Positions 50,113 through 52,191 of a stretch of 52,191 nucleotides of DNA are shown here, one piece after another. The notes beneath the pieces are model-generated. The model had not been told where the DNA came from. It did no database searches and was given only the letters and a program-made list of their open reading frames with translations. Numbering within the stretch: position 1 is the first letter of the stretch; the number at the start of each line of letters is the position of its first letter. Position numbers and translations under genes: made by a program. Source of the DNA: Heterostelium multicystogenum (Eukaryota; Evosea; Eumycetozoa; Acytosteliales; Acytosteliaceae); contig RCNN01000228.1 in the NCBI GenBank assembly GCA_003667245.1, forward strand, positions 1-52,191. The letters are read 5' to 3'.

Positions 50113-52191
50113 ATGGAGCCAAAAAGAAGAATATCGACTAAGAGGCCTGGTGGTGGTAACACAAGAAACAACGGCGGTGTTAATTCACAATTACAGCAAC
50201 AGCAGCAACAGCAGCAACACCATCATAAGAAAAATAGTAATAGGCAGAAACTAAAGAATAACAAGAGCAAGCAAGTCAAACACATTCACTCACCTGCAGC
50301 ACCAATGAATCATCACTCGCTCACCTCGGCTGTTGCCAGCAGTGAGCCGATTACCAAAGATGCATCACCTCCTTCCGCTCCTCAGGAGAATGACGACCAT
50401 CTCTCAAAGCTCGACAAGCTGAATCTCAACAAGACTATACTTGATTTAAAGTCTCAACAAGAAGTAGGTACCATTTACATTTGCATCGCATTCATTCAGT
50501 GGTGTTGATTGAAGTTGAAGTCGAAGATAAAGTGAAATGGAATGGAGTGGAGTTGTGTTGGATGGAATTCAATCATAAAGAGTAGTAGTAGTAGTAATAA
50601 TAACTAATGAACTTGATACTTTGTAGGATGAAGCATTTGCAAATAGAAAAGAAAAACAAAGATTGGAGGAGGAGCGAAAGAAACTGCTGAATGAAACACT
50701 GAAGAAGAAACAGGAAATGGAGAAAAAGATGAAGCAGGAAGAAGAGGAAAAGAAAAAATTGTTGGAGAAACAGAGACTGGAAGGCAAGAAAGAAACTGAG
50801 GAATTCAATATGTTGATGGCAGAGAAGTTGGGTGGAAATTTCAATGGCTCACACACGATAAAGGGAACCATCAAGGGAAAATTCGACACAATTCAGAGAT
50901 CTCACTCGGGATCTTTGCAAAAGACATCGTCTGCAGGTGGAACTATATCGAGGGGTCTTTCCAATTTATTTAGCCGACCAGACCCAGCTGGAACACTGCG
51001 AAAGTACTCATCATCGACCTCACTTGGCCAAAAGGCATCTTCCAATCTCTTCAAAACCATATCGGTACCCAGAGTATCACGAACTCAGACCAGTCTCACA
51101 AGTTTACAAGAAATGTTTTTAAAGGCAAATGCCAGCGGCTCATCCGGCGATCTTAAGAGTCCACCCTCAGAATCAAACTTTGGCCACCCAAAGCGTCCAC
51201 TTTCACAAAACTCAAGGAAACCCTCCATGTTTGGCCTGACTTCATCGAGTATAAGACAACTAGAGGAAACTAATATGAACAAAGAATTGCATAAAAAATG
51301 GGAAGGTAAGTTATATGTTGCATCAACATCTCTTGGAGAATTAACTAAACATTGTCTTTTTTGATAGAATATGTTACAACATTGGAGGCAGAACATGCCA
51401 AACAGTTGGAAATAGATAGATTGGCAGAAATCGAGAGACAAGCAGAATTAGAAAAACAGAAACAGGCAGAGCTAGAGGCAAAAGGACAGTCTGCCAAGAT
51501 TGAAACAACAGCGGTCGAAAAAGTTGATACAAAAGAGGAATCAGATGTATCAAAAGAGACAGCTGACGATGTCATTACAAAAGAAGATTTATTGCCCCAA
51601 ATAGCCACACCGGATCCAAAAGCTATTTCCGACGGAAACATTATTATCGATGCACTTTTAAAGAAACCAAATCCAGTTACCACAAAGACAAGCACCATTC
51701 GAGATGAAGAGTATGCAAAATCAACTTGTAGACCTGCAGACATGGTAAACATTTTCAAGTATGGAACACTGGACATTGACTTTTCACTGATCTTTGGTGA
51801 AGCTGAGGATTTGAAAGGCTTCATTATGTGGAGTGTTTTCCTCTTTTGGCGCTGGAGGAGAGAGATTTCGAAGATTATCCTGTTTTCTACACAAAAGATT
51901 CATATATTGTATTAAATGTATGTAGAATACACTAGTGAGTGTACTCAGGCTTGATGATGATTACTAACTGTTGTTTCTCTTTTCAGTCAAATGAGAATCA
52001 AAAAGATTCAATGTATTAATATTCATATTTGACAGGCAAAGAGTCACCTTTGGATAGAACAGGTTCTGCTGCCATGTTGGCGTTGCAGTTGGCAAACATT
52101 TAGGTGGAAAGGTCAACCATTATCACGAGTATCAGGGTGACGAAAGTGAACTGTTTTTTAGACTATTTCTATGATGAATTCAATGGTATAA
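50113..52191 (+). CDS. gelsolin-related protein with N-terminal coiled coil, 3' end outside the window
   Basis: Exons are 50113-50463, 50627-51305, 51368-51917 and 51987 to the window end. The basic start (MEPKRRISTKRPGGG) and a Gln/His run lead to a long charged coiled coil (LEEERKKLLNETLKKKQEME and following), a Ser-rich linker with short ISRGLSNLF/SNLFKTIS segments, and a second coiled coil (EAEHAKQLEIDRLAEIERQA). From about 51750 a gelsolin repeat starts: DLKGFIMWSVF, then after a frame change DFEDYPVFYTKDSYIVLN, across the intron to KESPLDRTGSAAMLALQLA and HEYQGDESELFF, which are the gelsolin-core motifs (FYxxDSYIVL, GxESELFxxxF). Frame changes are needed near 51838, 52018, 52090 and 52150. 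An actin filament-severing or capping-related role is likely. The layout resembles dictyostelid GRP125 (long head, C-terminal gelsolin repeats), but that assignment is inference. The number of repeats cannot be seen. Confidence 0.78.

Overview
The window is nuclear DNA of a social amoeba (dictyostelid). The evidence is AT-rich sequence, long A/T-rich gaps, many short GT-AG introns of about 60-150 bases, asparagine/serine/threonine/glutamine-rich low-complexity protein segments, and a gene set typical of this group (PDR-type ABCG transporter, Ste20 kinase, RasGEF, gelsolin-related protein, EGF-like membrane protein, expanded ankyrin-like family). The species cannot be fixed. The gaps of 1-2.7 kb are wider than I would expect from D. 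discoideum.

Layout: 875-5681 (-) ABCG full transporter; 7806-11491 (+) coiled coil/WD40/C1 protein; 12190-13436 (+) farnesyl diphosphate synthase with a candidate upstream exon that encodes a peroxisomal PTS2; 15062-18577 (+) Ste20/GCK kinase; 19036-20445 (+) F-BAR/SH3 protein; 21332-23000 (-) HMG-CoA synthase; 24745-25473 and 25761-26440 (+) two tandem unnamed membrane proteins, with possible decayed relatives at 26905-27045 and 29806-30130; 28501-29746 (+) EGF-like protein with about seven membrane segments; 30360-32313 (+) secreted-type membrane protein; 32514-34224 (-) nucleoporin Nup54; 34734-36534 (-) ankyrin-like protein; 37642-38871 (+) urea transporter; 41632-44445 (+) RasGEF; 45202-45671 (+) borealin/Nbl1-like protein; 45699-47719 (-) DCAF11/WDR23; 50113-end (+) gelsolin-related protein, cut by the window edge.

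The genes do not form one operon-like system. Some functional links stand out. HMG-CoA synthase and farnesyl diphosphate synthase belong to the same isoprenoid pathway and lie about 8 kb apart. The Ste20 kinase, F-BAR protein, RasGEF and gelsolin-related protein fit Ras/actin signalling. A short borealin-like gene lies tail to tail with DCAF11, only 27 bases apart.

Many otherwise convincing genes need one or more frame changes to read through. Where a paralogue or family motif locates the change it often falls in or near a short base run, while several genes (farnesyl diphosphate synthase, F-BAR, borealin-like) read cleanly. This looks mainly like indel error in a draft assembly, with perhaps a few true pseudogenes. 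Exon limits below are hand-read and approximate near frameshifts.
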